Shown in pieces: positions 29,815 through 30,601 of a stretch of DNA of 30,601 bases; the stretch's first letter is position 1; every line of letters starts with the position of its first letter. The notes beneath the pieces were generated by a model that was given only the letters and a program-made list of their open reading frames with translations, had not been told where the DNA came from and did not search any database. A program made the translations under genes and the position numbers. This DNA is from JACOTV01 sp964445135 (lineage in GTDB: Bacteria > Patescibacteriota > Microgenomatia > UBA1406 > GWC2-37-13), in NCBI GenBank assembly GCA_964445135.1, contig CAYUJW010000008.1, positions 1-30,601 on the forward strand, written 5' to 3'.

Positions 29815-30601
29815 GGTCGAATTTGATGAGTTGAATTAATTGTTGTCATATTTGCTTCTGAGATTCCAATTAGCTGAGATAACTCGCTTTTTGTTAATTG
29901 AACTCCATTCTTTGTTACTTCATAGTGTAGATGAGGTCCGCTTGAATATCCACTTGTTCCCATATTGCCGATGAGCGCACCTCTTGAAATGGATTTTGTC
30001 CCAACGTCCTTTGACCCATTCCAGTTACTTGATAAATGTCCATAAATTAACTTATAACCAGATGCGTTTGTAAGCACGTCATGACAACCATATCCGAGAA
30101 AGTTGTTAGCTAGACAATTAGCAGATGCATTTTGTGCATTATTATATGCATTTTGTGCGTTAGAAGTTGCCACTTCCTCCGATTGGTTTAGAGTATTTTT
30201 GTAGTACGAATATATTTGATTATATGAAGGTATGGTTTTTTGAAAATTAATCGTTCCGTTCATGGTCGCATAGAGCTTCACCGTATTTAATTGCCCTTGA
30301 GAGTTGTTAAATGTGAAATCAATTCCTGAAACATGACAATGTGAATTTTGAACTCCACCTGACCATTGATAACAATCTAACGCTCCTTGCATAACAAACA
30401 CCTTAGTCCATTCTGCTGCAACTCCGCTTGGAGGATCGCTAGGCAAACCAATTGGGGTATTCGCATTGAGTGACTGCGGATTAAGAAGGGGTGTAGCCGC
30501 AGTAGAGGCGCTTTGAAGTGTGCCAGAATTACTGAAGTTTGAGCCCGCAACGCTACCAGAAATTTGAATTTTTGACGCAGCTCTTATTGAGCTCGTCTGA
30601 T
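29811..30601 (-). CDS. M23-family peptidase, C-terminal part (cut by window edge)
   Basis: About 262 codons are visible; the frame is open to the right edge, so the N-terminus is missing. The visible start is a Ser/Asn/Ala-rich linker, then the M23 domain in normal order: HVSGIDFTF (first zinc ligands), LYATMNGTI, YKLIYGHLSS (catalytic His) and SSGPHLHYEV (HxH). In the first motif the histidine is five residues from the aspartate (HxxxxD) instead of four. About 60 extra residues rich in Asn/Ala/Gln, with CLANNFLGYGCHDV, are inserted between the strands before the YGHL motif. Its stop overlaps the next gene's ATG. Likely a secreted endopeptidase of the accessory cluster. Confidence 0.88.
   Translation of the reverse strand, partial: QTSSIRAASKIQISGSVAGSNFSNSGTLQSASTAATPLLNPQSLNANTPIGLPSDPPSGVAAEWTKVFVMQGALDCYQWSGGVQNSHCHVSGIDFTFNNSQGQLNTVKLYATMNGTINFQKTIPSYNQIYSYYKNTLNQSEEVATSNAQNAYNNAQNASANCLANNFLGYGCHDVLTNASGYKLIYGHLSSNWNGSKDVGTKSISRGALIGNMGTSGYSSGPHLHYEVTKNGVQLTKSELSQLIGISEANMTTINSTHQIRP

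Overview
ORGANISM. The window looks like a chromosome segment of a Candidate Phyla Radiation (Patescibacteria) bacterium, probably a Microgenomates-type lineage. The grounds are compact core genes, small single-pass wall proteins with Pro/Thr-rich linkers, lamin-tail-domain surface proteins, a PilM-like/LytR_C fusion, and a minimal FtsEX cluster. TGA is used as a stop codon (for example at 12121 and 29811) and RF2 is present, so the standard bacterial code applies, not the UGA-glycine code of Gracilibacteria/SR1. The lineage is inferred from gene content; no phylogeny was run. LAYOUT. (1) 1-8500, minus strand: transcription and translation superoperon rpoB-rpoC-rpsL-rpsG-fusA (fusA cut by the window edge), driven by a near-consensus promoter at 8469-8497 with a hairpin-rich leader. 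rplJ/rplL are not in front of rpoB. (2) 8540-12510, minus strand: small membrane proteins, a histidine phosphatase/Nudix/sugar-1-phosphate nucleotidyltransferase operon, and a CAP-domain/VanZ-like/small membrane protein operon. (3) 12611-17935, minus strand: cell-surface and division genes. These are a triple lamin-tail-domain surface protein, a coiled-coil murein hydrolase whose M23 motifs are in circularly permuted order, ftsX, ftsE and a small anchored protein. (4) 17940-22600: VOC-fold protein, prfB, then on the plus strand a beta-helix secreted protein, a GNAT acetyltransferase and an EamA transporter, with a DUF378 protein converging. (5) 22654-27134: a PilM-like/LytR_C fusion diverging from the dnaG-rpoD operon. 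(6) 27259-30601, minus strand: an AT-richer accessory cluster with a canonical-order M23 protein (cut by the window edge), two anchored unknown proteins, a CHAP hydrolase without an ATG start, and a decayed fragment resembling an AHH/HNH toxin nuclease. HOW THE PARTS FIT. Core RNA polymerase (rpoB, rpoC) and its housekeeping sigma factor (rpoD) are both here, and the visible promoters match the -10/-35 preference expected of that sigma. FtsE and FtsX would form the membrane ATPase that gates the permuted coiled-coil hydrolase during septum splitting, as FtsEX does for EnvC or PcsB in other bacteria. MAIN OBSERVATIONS. First, the M23 hydrolase next to ftsEX carries all five expected catalytic and zinc residues in the order HxH, HxxxD, H instead of HxxxD, H, HxH. 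Second, at seven genes a -10 hexamer lies only 7-9 nt before the start codon and Shine-Dalgarno sequences are nearly absent, which predicts widespread leaderless mRNAs. Third, rpoC and rpsL overlap by 50 bp in different frames. No tRNA, rRNA, CRISPR array or insertion sequence was recognised.
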